From: Geomonas sp. Red32 | Lineage (GTDB): Bacteria > Desulfobacterota > Desulfuromonadia > Geobacterales > Geobacteraceae | Length of the DNA stretch: 64,000 nucleotides | Assembly: GCF_023652955.1 (NCBI RefSeq) | Contig: NZ_JAKLOY010000004.1 | Span: 186,001-250,000, forward strand | Reading direction: 5' to 3' | The notes under the pieces: model-generated | The model's input: the letters and a program-made list of their open reading frames with translations, nothing else | Databases searched by the model: none | Told to the model about the DNA's origin: nothing | Position numbers and translations under genes: made by a program | Part shown: piece by piece, positions 33,838 to 42,555 of the stretch | How the letters are laid out: every line of letters starts with the position of its first letter | Position numbering within the stretch: the first letter of the stretch is position 1

Positions 33838-34069
33838 TCGCGGGGCTCCTGCAAGGTAGGATAGATCGGTAACAACGGCATCCCGAGAACCGGCTGGAGG
33901 CGCGACCTGATTAACGCCAGCCAACGGTTTCGAGATTAAATTGATACCGAGCGACAAAGTACCCAATCGACCCCGGCGCTGATAACTTTAGCGTTTCATT
34001 GAAGAAGAATGGCGGGATAGCGTATACGTTGGAAGAGCGGGGAGCGCTGCTATTTCCTCGTTTTCCCCT

Positions 34070-34540
34070 CTACTTTCCCCACGTGGAGAAGGGGTGCCGA
34101 ACGAGGCTCACGTTGCGGTACTTCGGGTCGTGGGAGACCTCTTCGCCGGCCCAAGGGGGCAGCTCGACCTGCTGATCCTCGCTCTCGAGTTCGACCTCGG
34201 CCACGATCAGGCCAGCGTTGTCGGCCAAAAACTCGTCCACTTCCCATTGGATCCCGGCGTAGGTGACGTGGTAGCGGTTCTTCTCGACCTGCGGCGACGG
34301 GCAGAGGTTGTCCAGCATCTCGGCGGCATCCTCCGGCGGGATCGGATACTCGTACTCGTCCCGGCTCACCCCCTGGGTTTTCCCCTTGATGGTGAGAAAG
34401 GCCTTCTCCCCCTGCAGGCGCACCCGCACGGTGCATTCCGGCCCGGAAGAGAGATACCCCTGGCGGGTGTGGATGGCCGCAGCCCCCTCTCTCCACTCAT
34501 CGCCGGTGACCAGGAATTTACGTTCGATCTCTTTCGCCAT
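34070..34540 (-). CDS. CYTH-domain protein (triphosphate tunnel family)
   Basis: 156 residues from the ATG at 34540 (GGAAGGAG upstream). The signature ExExK is seen in EIERKF (residues 4-9), followed by alternating basic strands (RQGYLSSGPECTVRVRLQG, FLTIKGKTQG) and acidic strands (EYEYPI, IQWEVDEFL, IVAEVELE) that form the tunnel. CYTH enzymes hydrolyse inorganic triphosphate, long-chain polyphosphate or thiamine triphosphate; short bacterial forms like this are usually tripolyphosphatases. It is divergent from the alpha/beta hydrolase gene and stands alone. Confidence 0.88.
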   Translation of the reverse strand: MAKEIERKFLVTGDEWREGAAAIHTRQGYLSSGPECTVRVRLQGEKAFLTIKGKTQGVSRDEYEYPIPPEDAAEMLDNLCPSPQVEKNRYHVTYAGIQWEVDEFLADNAGLIVAEVELESEDQQVELPPWAGEEVSHDPKYRNVSLVRHPFSTWGK

Positions 34541-34623
34541 CTCGCACTCCTTCCGAATTGCGTACCGCGCCGCGAGCCTATTCGCCGCGGGCGTTTCACG
34601 CCGGTTCTGGTACAATCATCCCC

Positions 34624-35502
34624 ATGAATTCCACACCTATCGCCTGTCACCTCTCCGAATCGGAGACCCTCCGCTACCGGAAGTACGGAAACGGCCCAGA
34701 GCGCCTGGTCCTTTTGCACGGGCTCGCTTCCCGGTCCGCCTGCTGGAAGGACCTGGTGCCGCTCTTTCCCGCCGGCCGCTACACCCTGTACCTCGTGGAC
34801 CTCCTGGGATCGGGAGATTCGTCCAAGCCGAAAAACGGCGACTACTCCATGCGGGGGCACAGCCGGAGGCTGATCGCTTTCCTGGAAAAGGAGGAGCTCG
34901 CCGGGGCAACCGTGGTGGGACATTCGCTGGGGGGGGCGGTGACGCTGATGGCCGCGGTCGAGCTCCAACTGGCCGGCAAGGAGGCGCTGGTCTCCTCCCT
35001 GGTGATCATGGCCGGGCCGGGCTACCTCCAGCAGCTGCCGCTCATCGCCGAGCTGTTCGCCTACCCGCTGGTGGGACGGCTTTTCGTGGCTCTGTACGCC
35101 CCGGATATCTGGATCAAGGTGGGACTGAAGGCGGCCTACCACGACCATAGCCTGGTGGACCGGGAACACATCAAGAGGTACGCCCCCTGCTACCGGGACC
35201 GGGCGGCCAAGCGGGCCCTGGTGGAGACCTGCCGTTCGCTGGTGCCGGACGACGCGGAAGAGCTCGCCTCCCACTTCGGCGGCCTGAGGCTCCCGGTGCT
35301 TCTTCTGTGGGGGAGGGAGGACCGCATCGTTCCCCTTTCCCAGGGGACCCGGCTCAACGCCGTCATCCCCGGCTCACAGCTGGAGATCATCGAGCAGTGC
35401 GGCCACAACCCGCAGGAAGAGAAGCCGCGGGAAACCTTCGGCATCATCGACCGGTTTGTAACGGCCATAAACCTCACGTCAAATGAACGAGAACGCGGAT
35501 GA
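34624..35502 (+). CDS. Alpha/beta hydrolase
   Basis: 292 residues from the ATG at 34624. It has an oxyanion loop LLHGLASRSACW, nucleophile Ser101 in GHSLGG, acid Asp in WGREDRIVP and His in CGHNPQEEKP, a complete triad. Lid residues between about 135 and 190 are hydrophobic. The substrate cannot be read from sequence; esters or C-C bond substrates are both possible. The last codons (SNERERG) are encoded by the left arm of the 35491-35607 inverted repeat, so the natural C-terminus may have been altered by insertion of that element. Confidence 0.85.
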   Translation: MNSTPIACHLSESETLRYRKYGNGPERLVLLHGLASRSACWKDLVPLFPAGRYTLYLVDLLGSGDSSKPKNGDYSMRGHSRRLIAFLEKEELAGATVVGHSLGGAVTLMAAVELQLAGKEALVSSLVIMAGPGYLQQLPLIAELFAYPLVGRLFVALYAPDIWIKVGLKAAYHDHSLVDREHIKRYAPCYRDRAAKRALVETCRSLVPDDAEELASHFGGLRLPVLLLWGREDRIVPLSQGTRLNAVIPGSQLEIIEQCGHNPQEEKPRETFGIIDRFVTAINLTSNERERG

Positions 35503-35607
35503 CGCGGATGTAGCGGATAAACGTGGATCAATCAAAGGCTTGAGAGTTTAAAATCAAAGTCTTTGAGCTTCATCCGCGTATCCGTTGAATCCGCGTCATC
35601 CGCGTTC
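35491..35607. repeat. 117-bp inverted-repeat element (REP/MITE-like)
   Basis: GAACGCGGATGACGCGGAT (35491-35509) is repeated inverted and perfect at 35589-35607, with further imperfect pairing inward (GCGGAT/ATCCGC units) and an AT-rich loop. The iterated GCGGAT unit is typical of dispersed intergenic repeats. It overlaps the end of the alpha/beta hydrolase gene. Confidence 0.75.
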
Positions 35608-35610
35608 CAA

Positions 35611-35678
35611 GACTCTACTCATCCCCACCCAAAAGCATCTGCAGGTTCCGGGACTTTACTCGTCCCCACCCAAAAGCA
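35611..35678. repeat. 27-bp direct repeat spanning the end of a truncated gene
   Basis: GACTCTACTCATCCCCACCC plus AAAAGCA (35611-35637) recurs with two mismatches at 35652-35678. The second copy contains the stop codon of the truncated phosphatase; the first lies outside the gene. Confidence 0.8.
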
Positions 35679-36027
35679 GCCGCTTGGCGAGCGGGACGAC
35701 GGTCTGCAGGGGGCGGAGCCGGGTACGCTCCTTTTCCTTGCCGCAGGCGAAGAGGTACTGGGGGGGGGAAAGGCCGGGGCCCTGCAAGGCCCCGTGGGCG
35801 GGTGCGAAGAGGACAACGAGGGCTCCGGCACGCTGCCAGCCGAGCGGGGTGATCGAGTCCTCCTCGCGGTTCCCCTCGCCGTCCACCCCGTAGGGAGGAC
35901 CCTCTCCGGCCGGCTTCTCCGCGTGCCTGATCAACATGATGCGGGGCGAGGTGGCGCCGGCTCCCTTGCGCTCCCCGTTGCCAACGTAGCGGGCGAACCG
36001 TTCGTCCAGCTCAGGCGCAGCCTTCAT
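35656..36027 (-). pseudogene. Truncated histidine-phosphatase family gene
   Basis: 123 codons. The N-terminal half of a phosphoglycerate-mutase-like fold is clear: PRIMLIRHAEKP with the RHxE motif, PPYGVDGEGN and ITPLGWQRAGALVVLF. The frame then stops after LAKRLLLGGDE, where relatives continue for roughly 60-80 more residues including the second catalytic His. Stop and tail lie in a duplicated 27-bp segment next to an inverted-repeat element. The product would lack catalytic residues, so I treat it as a remnant. A real short protein cannot be excluded. Confidence 0.6.
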
Positions 36028-36054
36028 AGCAGCCTCCTGGAGTGGGGGGCGTCG

Positions 36055-36387
36055 CTATTTTTCCCCGTAGCGGATCACCGTGGCCTTCTCCAGGGTGATC
36101 ATCCCTCCCTTCATCATCTCGTCGATTTTCGGCATTACCTGGTCGATCTTTTCCTGGGTATCGACCGCCTCCACGATGAGCGGAAGGTCGGCGGAGAGAT
36201 CGAGCAGCTTCTGCGTGTGGTAGGCCCGGTGTCCGCCGAAACCGCAGACGGCCCTGATCACCGTGGCCCCGGCGAACCCTTCCGCCAGGAAAAGCTCCAT
36301 CAGCGCCTCGTAGAGCGGCTTTCTCTCGAAGCGGTCCTCCTCGCCGATGAAGATCCTCATCAGCACCTTTTCCCCTACCTGTTTCAA
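36055..36387 (-). CDS. DUF190 protein associated with fluoride channels
   Basis: About 110 residues. The core VLMRIFIGEEDRFERKPLYEAL, GFAGATVIRAVCGFGGH and LPLIVEAVDTQEKIDQVMP is typical of DUF190, a PII-like trimeric fold often encoded beside crcB. I prefer the TTG at 36387, which has AAGGAGGAG 3-5 bp upstream; a GTG at 36402 overlapping the crcB stop (GTGA) is the alternative. It is immediately downstream of crcB and likely regulates or supports fluoride export. Confidence 0.8.
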   Translation of the reverse strand: MKQVGEKVLMRIFIGEEDRFERKPLYEALMELFLAEGFAGATVIRAVCGFGGHRAYHTQKLLDLSADLPLIVEAVDTQEKIDQVMPKIDEMMKGGMITLEKATVIRYGEK

Positions 36388-36398
36388 AGGCTCCTCCT

Positions 36399-36773
36399 TC
36401 ACATCGACCGGATGGTGACGATCCCCAGCCAGGTGCATAACAGGCAGAGGATCACGCTCCCCAACACGTTGCCGAAGGCTACCGCGAACTGGCCGTCCTC
36501 GAGGAGCTTGAAGGTCTCGTAGCTGAAGGTGGAGAAGGTGGTGAGCCCCCCCATGAAGCCGACGGTGAGCCCGATCCTCAGGGTGTCGGAGATCGCCGTG
36601 CTGCGCATCCCGAGCTCCATCACCACACCGATCAGGTAGGCTCCGATCACGTTGACGGCCAGTGTCCCGTAGGGAAAGGCCCTCCCCAGCATGGAATAGA
36701 CCCAGCCGGAAAGGTAGTAACGGGTGAGCCCCCCGCCAGCACAGAAAACCCCGATGATCGCCGCTATCTTCAT
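36399..36773 (-). CDS. crcB: Fluoride channel CrcB/Fluc
   Basis: 124 residues with four transmembrane helices. The Fluc signatures AVNVIGAYLIG and GGLTTFSTFSYE are present; the Asn and the Phe-box residues line the fluoride path. The protein works as a dual-topology dimer that lets fluoride leave the cell. The ATG at 36773 has GGAG upstream. A fluoride riboswitch (crcB motif) is not visible in the 82-bp leader. The gene precedes the DUF190 gene with overlapping or near-overlapping codons. Confidence 0.9.
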   Translation of the reverse strand: MKIAAIIGVFCAGGGLTRYYLSGWVYSMLGRAFPYGTLAVNVIGAYLIGVVMELGMRSTAISDTLRIGLTVGFMGGLTTFSTFSYETFKLLEDGQFAVAFGNVLGSVILCLLCTWLGIVTIRSM

Positions 36774-36855
36774 CCTTCTGCCACTCCTTGACGCTCCTTG
36801 GACTGCTGGCGGCAAGCTAGCATCGGGAGTGTGAGCGGGTCAATGAAAAAGTAGG

Positions 36856-37773
36856 CTAGCGGTGCTTTATGAAAGTCCCTTCCTGGTACTCGCGGAAGGC
36901 GACCTCCAGCTCCTCTTGGGTGTTCATCACGATCGGCCCGTACCAGGCGACCGGCTCCCCGATCGGCTTGCCGGAGATCAGCAGGAAACGGACCGGGCTT
37001 CCCTGGGTGGAGACCGCCACCGCATCCCCGTCCTCGTACAGGACGAGGTTCTCGCTCCCGCACTCGCAGCTCCGCTCGAGGTCGAAGTAGTTGTTCCCCA
37101 CCATCTCGTGGGCATAGGGGTTGCGGTCGAGGTCGAAGTAGCCGTGGCCGTCGATGACGTAGGCGAAGGCGGTGTAGCCGCGCCGGATGGCGTGGGTGAA
37201 GGTGGTCTGCTCGGGGAGGGTGACGTCGAGATACTCGGGATCGACCACCACGTCCCGGATCGGGCCCCGCACGCCGCCGATCTGGCCGGCGATCACCTTG
37301 ACCCGGGCGTCCTTCAGGCGGGCCTCGGGGATCTCGTCGGCGGTCAGGCCGCGGTAACGGGGATCCATCATCTTGTGGGAGGCGGGGAGGTTCGCCCAGA
37401 GCTGGAATCCGTACATCCTTCCCTCGTCGTCCCCCTTGGGCATCTCCTGGTGGATGATGCCGCTGCCGGCCGTCATCCACTGCAGGTCTCCCGGGCCGAT
37501 CACCCCGCGGTTGCCCATGCTGTCACCATGCTCCACCCGGCCGTCCAGCACGTAGGTGATGGTCTCGATGCCGCGGTGGGGGTGCCAGGGAAACCCCTTC
37601 AGGTAATGCTCGGGGGTATCGGAGCGGAAGTCGTCGAGCAGGAGGAAGGGGTCGAGGTTGGGAACCTGGTTATTGCCGAAGGCGCGTTTGAGATGGACGC
37701 CGGCGCCTTCCAGGGTCGGTTTGCTCTTCCAGACTTTGCGGATCTTGCGGATGGAACCGGTATCGGAACTCAT
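36856..37773 (-). CDS. Pirin-family protein
   Basis: 305 residues from the ATG at 37773 (AGGAGG upstream). N-terminal pirin cupin: FPWHPHRGIETITYVLDGRV and SGIIHQEMP carry the metal-binding His and Glu residues (HxH, H, E). The C-terminal domain ends with PVAWYGPIVMNTQEELEVAF, the usual pirin signature. Bacterial pirins include quercetin 2,3-dioxygenases and redox-sensing proteins; oxygenase activity would be surprising in an anaerobe, so a regulatory or stress role is possible. The gene is single and ends before crcB. Confidence 0.88.
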   Translation of the reverse strand: MSSDTGSIRKIRKVWKSKPTLEGAGVHLKRAFGNNQVPNLDPFLLLDDFRSDTPEHYLKGFPWHPHRGIETITYVLDGRVEHGDSMGNRGVIGPGDLQWMTAGSGIIHQEMPKGDDEGRMYGFQLWANLPASHKMMDPRYRGLTADEIPEARLKDARVKVIAGQIGGVRGPIRDVVVDPEYLDVTLPEQTTFTHAIRRGYTAFAYVIDGHGYFDLDRNPYAHEMVGNNYFDLERSCECGSENLVLYEDGDAVAVSTQGSPVRFLLISGKPIGEPVAWYGPIVMNTQEELEVAFREYQEGTFIKHR

Positions 37774-37849
37774 GTGAACCTCCTGGCACGGTAATGGCAA
37801 AAACATTCTAATGGCCCACCCATCGATGTCAACTGCACTGCCCTGCCAG

Positions 37850-37884
37850 GAAAAAAAGAGGGGGCCGGCTAAACCGGCCCCCCC
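37850..37884 (-). terminator. Intrinsic terminator for the poly-HAMP chemoreceptor
   Basis: Read on the minus strand, GGGGCCGG pairs with CCGGCCCC around a 5-nt loop, followed by CTCTTTTTTT. It lies 28 bp after the stop at 37912. Confidence 0.8.
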
Positions 37885-37911
37885 GTACATCGCTTGCTAC
37901 ACTCCCTCCGG

Positions 37912-40521
37912 TCAGAACCTTTCGAAATGGCTGTCCATATCCTCGCCGTTCATGGCCAGCATGGCACCCTTGACATGCTCCTCGGCCTTCGTCAACTGGT
38001 GGGGAGCCACCCGGGCGACCGGTTTGGTCTGGACCTTTTTCTGGGGGAGCGGCTTCTTGGCCTGGGCACTCTCCTTCACCTTGAAGAAGGAGATGGTGGA
38101 CTGGAGTTGCTCGGCCTGGCTGGAGAGCTCCTCGGCGGTGGAGGACATCTCCTCGGCGGCGCCGGCATTCTGCTGGATGACCTGGTCGAGCTGCTGGATG
38201 GCGCGGTTGATCTGGCCGGCGCCGGTGTCCTGCTCGCGGGAGGCGGCGCTGATCTCCTGCACCAGCTCCGCGGTCTTCTGGATGTCCGGCACGATCTGGG
38301 TGAGCATCGCCCCGGCCTGCTCGGCCACGTCCACGCTGGAGACCGAGAGCTTGCTGATCTCACCGGCCGCCGCCTGGCTCCTCTCGGCCAGTTTTCTCAC
38401 CTCGGAGGCCACCACCGCGAATCCCTTGCCGTGCTCGCCTGCCCGGGCCGCCTCGATGGCGGCATTGAGGGCCAGCATGTTGGTCTGGCGGGCGATCTCT
38501 TCGATGATGTTGATCTTGCCGGCGATCTCCCGCATGGCGGAAACCGTCTGGGCCACCGCCTTGCCCCCTTCCAGCGCATCCTGAGCGCTTTTCACGGCGA
38601 TCTTCTCGGTCTGCAGCGCGTTGTCGGCGTTTTGCCTGATGTTGGAGCTCATCTCCTCCATCGACGAGGATGCCTCCTCGGCCGCCGCGGCCTGCTCGGT
38701 GGCTCCCTGCGACATGTTTTCCGACCCGGAGCTCATCTCCATGGCCCCGGCCGCGACGTTGTCGGCCGCCGCCTTGACCTCGGCCACCACGGTGGAAAGC
38801 TGGGACACCATGGCCCCCAGGGCCCTCATCAGCTCGTCCTTTTCGGAGCGCTCCCTGATGTTCACGAGGAGGTTACCGGAGGCGATCTCCTTGGCGGAGG
38901 CGGTGATGGACTGCATGGCCTCGATCAGCACGTTGAGGTTGTTCTTGATGATGTTGTACTGCCCCTTGTACTCCGCCGTGATGGGAGCGGGAATGTCCCC
39001 CTTGCTGATGCTGTCGACGTAGTTGGCGGTGACCATGAGCGGGTTGACGATGTTGGTGACCGTCTCGTTCACCCCCACCACCAGCTTGTTCCACCCTCCC
39101 ACGAAGAGGGAGGCGTCGGCCCGCTTGTCGAGCTCGCCGTTGGCGGCTCCCTGGATCAGGATGTCGGTCTGCGCCAGCAGGTCGTTCATCATCTTGACCA
39201 TGTTGTTGAGGTTGTTCTTGATGACGTTGTACTCGCCCTTGTAGTCGGTGGTGATGGCCGGCGGGATGACCCCCTTGGCCACCTGGTCCACGTAATCCGC
39301 CGTCACCCTCATCGGATTGACGATGTTGGCCACCGTGTCGTTCACCCCCGCCACCAGCTTGTTCCACCCCCCCACGAAGAGTGAGGCGTCGGCCCGCTTG
39401 TCGAGCTCGCCGTTGGCGGCCCCCTGGATGAGGACGTCGGTCTGCGCCAAAAGGTCGTTCATCATCTTGACCATGTTGTTGAGGTTGTTCTTGATGACGT
39501 TGAAATCCCCGTTGTAGTTGTCGGCGATCTGCGGCGGGATGATCCCGTTGGAGATCTTGTCGACGTAGTCGGCGGCCACGTTGAGGGGATCGATGACCGC
39601 GTCGAGGGTCTCGTTGACCCCGGCCACGATCTTCTGGAAATCACCCTTGTGCTTCGAGGCGTCCGCTCGGGTGGCGAGCTTCCCTTGCACGGCGGCCTCG
39701 GAAAGCATGTTGGCGTCGGCCACCAGGGCCTTGATACGGCCGGTCATCTCCTGCAAAGCCGACAGCAGCTGCCCCGCCTCGTCGTTGCTATCGATGGTGA
39801 TCTCGCTGGAGAGATCCCCTTCCGAGACCTTCCTGGCCACCCCGAGCGCCCTGGTGATGGGAAGAGTGATGGCGCGGTCCAGCAGGTAGGCGATGATCAT
39901 GGCGAGGATGACGGCTACCAGCCCACCGCCGATCATGACCACCTTGGTGGTGGATCTGCGCGAATCGGCCGCCTTCATCCGCACGCCCAGAAGGGAGGTC
40001 TCGTCCTTGGACATCTCCGACAGGACCGCACGCATGGCGTCCATCTGCTTCTTGCCCTTGGCTTCCTGGACGCTTCTCACCACCTGGTCCATCGAGGCCC
40101 TTCCCGCCACCACCTGCTTCCTCAAGGCGACGGTCGGCTCCACCTCGACCTGTATCCACTGGTCTTTCATGGCCAGCAGCTGGGAGAGGCGTTCCTGCTG
40201 GCGCGGGTTGTCCGCGGTCAGCTTCTTGGCATCCTCGAAGTCCTTGGCGAAGGCGGCCTTACCCTGGTTGAGTGGCTCCAGGAATTTATCGTCCCCCGAA
40301 AGTGCATAGCCGCGGGTCCCGGTCTCCATGTTGATGAGCGAGGTGAGCATGTTGCCTACGTGGTCAAGTACCTCGTAGGTGTGTACGTTCATCTGGTTGG
40401 CGGTACCGAGCGCGCTGAAGTTTAAGTATGCGACGGTGACCAGCACCAGCACGATGGCGACCACGGCGAGGAAGCCTGCGTATAGTTTTCTGCCTATAGC
40501 TACGTTAGCGAGCCATTTCAT
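37912..40521 (-). CDS. Methyl-accepting chemotaxis protein with CHASE3 and poly-HAMP array
   Basis: 869 residues from the ATG at 40521 (CAGGAG upstream). It has a transmembrane helix (about 11-30), a CHASE3-like periplasmic domain ([21 protein letters not shown]), a second helix, a HAMP domain, then near-identical 92-residue HAMP-like repeats ([50 protein letters not shown]). The signalling tip ([20 protein letters not shown]) is canonical. The C-terminus has a Lys/Pro/Ala linker and ends in HFERF, which fits the CheR/CheB-tether pattern x-F-x-x-F. The encoding DNA holds a 276-bp direct repeat. CheW is encoded upstream. Confidence 0.9.
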   Translation of the reverse strand: MKWLANVAIGRKLYAGFLAVVAIVLVLVTVAYLNFSALGTANQMNVHTYEVLDHVGNMLTSLINMETGTRGYALSGDDKFLEPLNQGKAAFAKDFEDAKKLTADNPRQQERLSQLLAMKDQWIQVEVEPTVALRKQVVAGRASMDQVVRSVQEAKGKKQMDAMRAVLSEMSKDETSLLGVRMKAADSRRSTTKVVMIGGGLVAVILAMIIAYLLDRAITLPITRALGVARKVSEGDLSSEITIDSNDEAGQLLSALQEMTGRIKALVADANMLSEAAVQGKLATRADASKHKGDFQKIVAGVNETLDAVIDPLNVAADYVDKISNGIIPPQIADNYNGDFNVIKNNLNNMVKMMNDLLAQTDVLIQGAANGELDKRADASLFVGGWNKLVAGVNDTVANIVNPMRVTADYVDQVAKGVIPPAITTDYKGEYNVIKNNLNNMVKMMNDLLAQTDILIQGAANGELDKRADASLFVGGWNKLVVGVNETVTNIVNPLMVTANYVDSISKGDIPAPITAEYKGQYNIIKNNLNVLIEAMQSITASAKEIASGNLLVNIRERSEKDELMRALGAMVSQLSTVVAEVKAAADNVAAGAMEMSSGSENMSQGATEQAAAAEEASSSMEEMSSNIRQNADNALQTEKIAVKSAQDALEGGKAVAQTVSAMREIAGKINIIEEIARQTNMLALNAAIEAARAGEHGKGFAVVASEVRKLAERSQAAAGEISKLSVSSVDVAEQAGAMLTQIVPDIQKTAELVQEISAASREQDTGAGQINRAIQQLDQVIQQNAGAAEEMSSTAEELSSQAEQLQSTISFFKVKESAQAKKPLPQKKVQTKPVARVAPHQLTKAEEHVKGAMLAMNGEDMDSHFERF
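39005..39560 (-). repeat. Internal 276-bp tandem repeats in the poly-HAMP gene
   Basis: Two consecutive 276-bp units, with partial flanking units, are nearly identical at DNA level inside the chemoreceptor gene, encoding repeated 92-residue modules. This points to recent intragenic duplication or gene conversion. Confidence 0.7.
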
Positions 40522-40948
40522 GGGGCACGTCTCCTGTAGTGAAAAAGTGGGCGATTCTGGATCTGCCTTGGGAACAGCTGTCCGTCGGGGCCCTGGGCGA
40601 AGAATCCGCGCCAGGAAGATTCTGTGTCGTTCTCGGTGACGAGATTCCCACCGCGGGCGAGCGTCTAGGGTAACGTCCGCAGACTTCCCCCTTTTGCTGT
40701 CAGGGAAGTGGAGCCGCACGTTCTCCCGGACCATGAGGCGGTAACCGCCCCCGGTGGGGTTATGGGCGTGAGGGGGTGTCCGTGGCCAAGATACGCTTCT
40801 CCCAGCCGTGGAGCGCCCCCCGGCGTCCCAAACCTTGGTCCTGCTTCGGCCGGTGGCGTGCGGGAGCTAGATGCCGGCCTCCCATTGCTGGGACGGCTGA
40901 ACCCGCATGAAGCTTAACGCCACCGGTCTACCGTTATTGGCAGTCCAT
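40522..40948 (-). other. 427-bp gap between cheW and the poly-HAMP receptor gene
   Basis: No open frame with a ribosome site, no consensus sigma-70 or sigma-54 promoter and no riboswitch could be recognised. A weak sigma-28-like pair, TTAAGCTT then GCCG (minus strand, near 40900), is too poor to call. The receptor may be transcribed from cheW or from an unrecognised promoter. Confidence 0.4.
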
Positions 40949-41443
40949 TCAGGCGGCCTGCTGGCTCGCCTGGGCAGCCACCGCCACCTCTTCGCCGGCG
41001 AAGACGCGGTCGATGTCCAGGATGATGATGAACTGCTGGTCGTGCTTGGCCATGCCGAAGATGAACTCGGTGTTCAGCTTCGAACCGATGCGAGGGGGAG
41101 GCTCGATCTGCTCCGGCGCCATGTCGATCACTTCCTGCACGGCATCCGCCAGCACTCCCATGACCAGGAGGTCGTCCTCAAGCTTCATCTCGACCACGAT
41201 GACGCAACTGTCAACGGTCTTCACGGTCTCGGTCATCCCGAACTTGGTACGGAGATCCATGACCGGCACCACGCTGCCACGGAGGTTGATCACGCCTCTC
41301 ATGAAAGGGGGGGTCTGGGGTACTTTGGTGACGACGGTAAAGTCGAGGATCTCTCGCACTTTGCCGACATCGAGCGCAAAGGTCTCTTCACCAAGTCTGA
41401 AGGTCAGGTACTGGGCACTCTCGTTAATCGCTGCAACTGACAT
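40949..41443 (-). CDS. cheW: CheW chemotaxis adaptor
   Basis: 164 residues. The CheW fold is clear: QYLTFRLGEETFALDVGKVREIL, PPFMRGVINLRGSVVPVMDLRTKFG and GVLADAVQEVIDM. CheW links CheA to chemoreceptors at the pole. AAGGAGGT precedes the ATG, the best ribosome site seen here. The poly-HAMP receptor lies downstream on the same strand and is the likely partner. cheA itself is not in the window. Confidence 0.93.
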   Translation of the reverse strand: MSVAAINESAQYLTFRLGEETFALDVGKVREILDFTVVTKVPQTPPFMRGVINLRGSVVPVMDLRTKFGMTETVKTVDSCVIVVEMKLEDDLLVMGVLADAVQEVIDMAPEQIEPPPRIGSKLNTEFIFGMAKHDQQFIIILDIDRVFAGEEVAVAAQASQQAA

Positions 41444-41640
41444 CTGAGAACCTCCTTATGACTCGAAGCGCTGGACGAGTGGCATGGAATCTATTTCGCC
41501 CCCCGTCGTCAGCTAGAACTACCTCTTGATTCTGCTCTTCGGCCTGTGTGGCCCGGCCAATATCAGGATTTTCCCTAAGCCATAGGGAATTTTCCTGTAT
41601 ACGCCTCAGCAAGGACCGGATAGAAACTGCATGAGGCAGG

Positions 41641-41730
41641 ATTGCGGGGATTGCGGGGATTGCGGGGATTGCGGGGATTGCGGGGATTGCGGGGATTGCG
41701 GGGATTGCGGGGATTGCGGGGATTGCGGGG
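41641..41730. repeat. Ten tandem copies of a G-rich 9-bp unit
   Basis: Ten perfect copies of ATTGCGGGG. Four or more GGGG runs spaced by 5 nt on the plus strand are a strong G-quadruplex pattern. It lies in the 469-bp gap between the cheW start (41443) and the NarL-type gene end (41913). Confidence 0.9.
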
Positions 41731-41811
41731 AGTCGGGAGCCGGGAGCCGGGAGCCGGGAGCCGGGGAGCCGGGGAGCAGCGGGAGCAGCGGGGGCAGCGG
41801 GAAACCGGTCG
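41731..41811. repeat. Degenerate G-rich 7-8-bp repeats
   Basis: AGCCGGG-type units, then AGCAGCGGG units, directly continue the 9-bp array. Together they make about 170 bp of simple G-rich sequence with few C on the plus strand. Confidence 0.8.
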
Positions 41812-41912
41812 GGGGGAGCCAGGGAAAGGTGGGGGACGCGAACCGGGAAGCATGGCGGGCAGGGAGATCGAGATAGCCGCGGCAGTGCAAACCCGGGACG
41901 CCCTGCGGACGG

Positions 41913-42548
41913 CTAACTGGCGAGCAGCCCCTCGCGAAGTGCATAGCGGGTGAGGTCGGCGATGTTGTTAAGCCCGAGCTTTTTCATGATATGCGCACGG
42001 TGGGACTCCACCGTTTTAGCGCTGATATCGAGGATGGTGGCGATCTCCTTCGATTTCCGCCCGGAGGCCAGCAGCACCAGGACCTCCCGCTCCCGCTCGG
42101 TCAGGAGCGGTTCCAGGGTCACTTCGCCGCCGTTAGGCTGCCGCTGCCCAATTGCCCCCAACTCCGGCGAAATGTACCTTCCTCCGGCCGCCACGGTCTT
42201 GATTGCTTTGATCAGCTCGGCCGCAGGCGCGCTCTTCAGCACGAACCCGCGCGCTCCCGCCCGCAAGGACTCCTCCAGGATCCGCCTCTCGTTATGCATG
42301 GAGACCATCAGAACCTTGACGCCGGGAGAGCCGCTGGCGAGGCAGAGGGTGGCATCGATGCCGTTCATCCCCTCCATGCCGACGTCCATGACAACCACAT
42401 CGGGTACCACGTCACGGGCCATCCGCACCGCCTCAACCCCGTCCCCCGCCTGGCCGGCCACTTCCAGCTCGTCACAGCGCTCAAGGATGGAGCAGAGACA
42501 TTCCCTCACGATGGCATGGTCGTCGACGACCATGATGCGAATTTTCAT
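41913..42548 (-). CDS. NarL/FixJ-family response regulator
   Basis: 211 residues. The receiver domain has the DDH acidic pocket (VVDDHAIVRECL), phospho-acceptor Asp in VVVMDVGMEGMNG and Lys in FVLKSAP. The LuxR-type helix-turn-helix (LTEREREVLVLLASGRKSKEI to KTVESHRAHIMKKLGL) binds DNA. It is 7 bp downstream of a paralogous regulator gene and is presumably in the same transcript. No histidine kinase gene is nearby. Confidence 0.9.
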   Translation of the reverse strand: MKIRIMVVDDHAIVRECLCSILERCDELEVAGQAGDGVEAVRMARDVVPDVVVMDVGMEGMNGIDATLCLASGSPGVKVLMVSMHNERRILEESLRAGARGFVLKSAPAAELIKAIKTVAAGGRYISPELGAIGQRQPNGGEVTLEPLLTEREREVLVLLASGRKSKEIATILDISAKTVESHRAHIMKKLGLNNIADLTRYALREGLLAS

Positions 42549-42555
42549 AGCGTCC

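Noticed and set aside
36774-36855. Fluoride riboswitch upstream of crcB
   Set aside because: None of the conserved crcB-motif segments can be found in the short leader.
40522-40948. Sigma-28 promoter for the poly-HAMP receptor
   Set aside because: The best pair (TTAAGCTT, then GCCG) matches poorly in sequence and spacing.
41641-41730. CRISPR array
   Set aside because: Units are 9 bp with no unique spacers. It is a simple tandem repeat.
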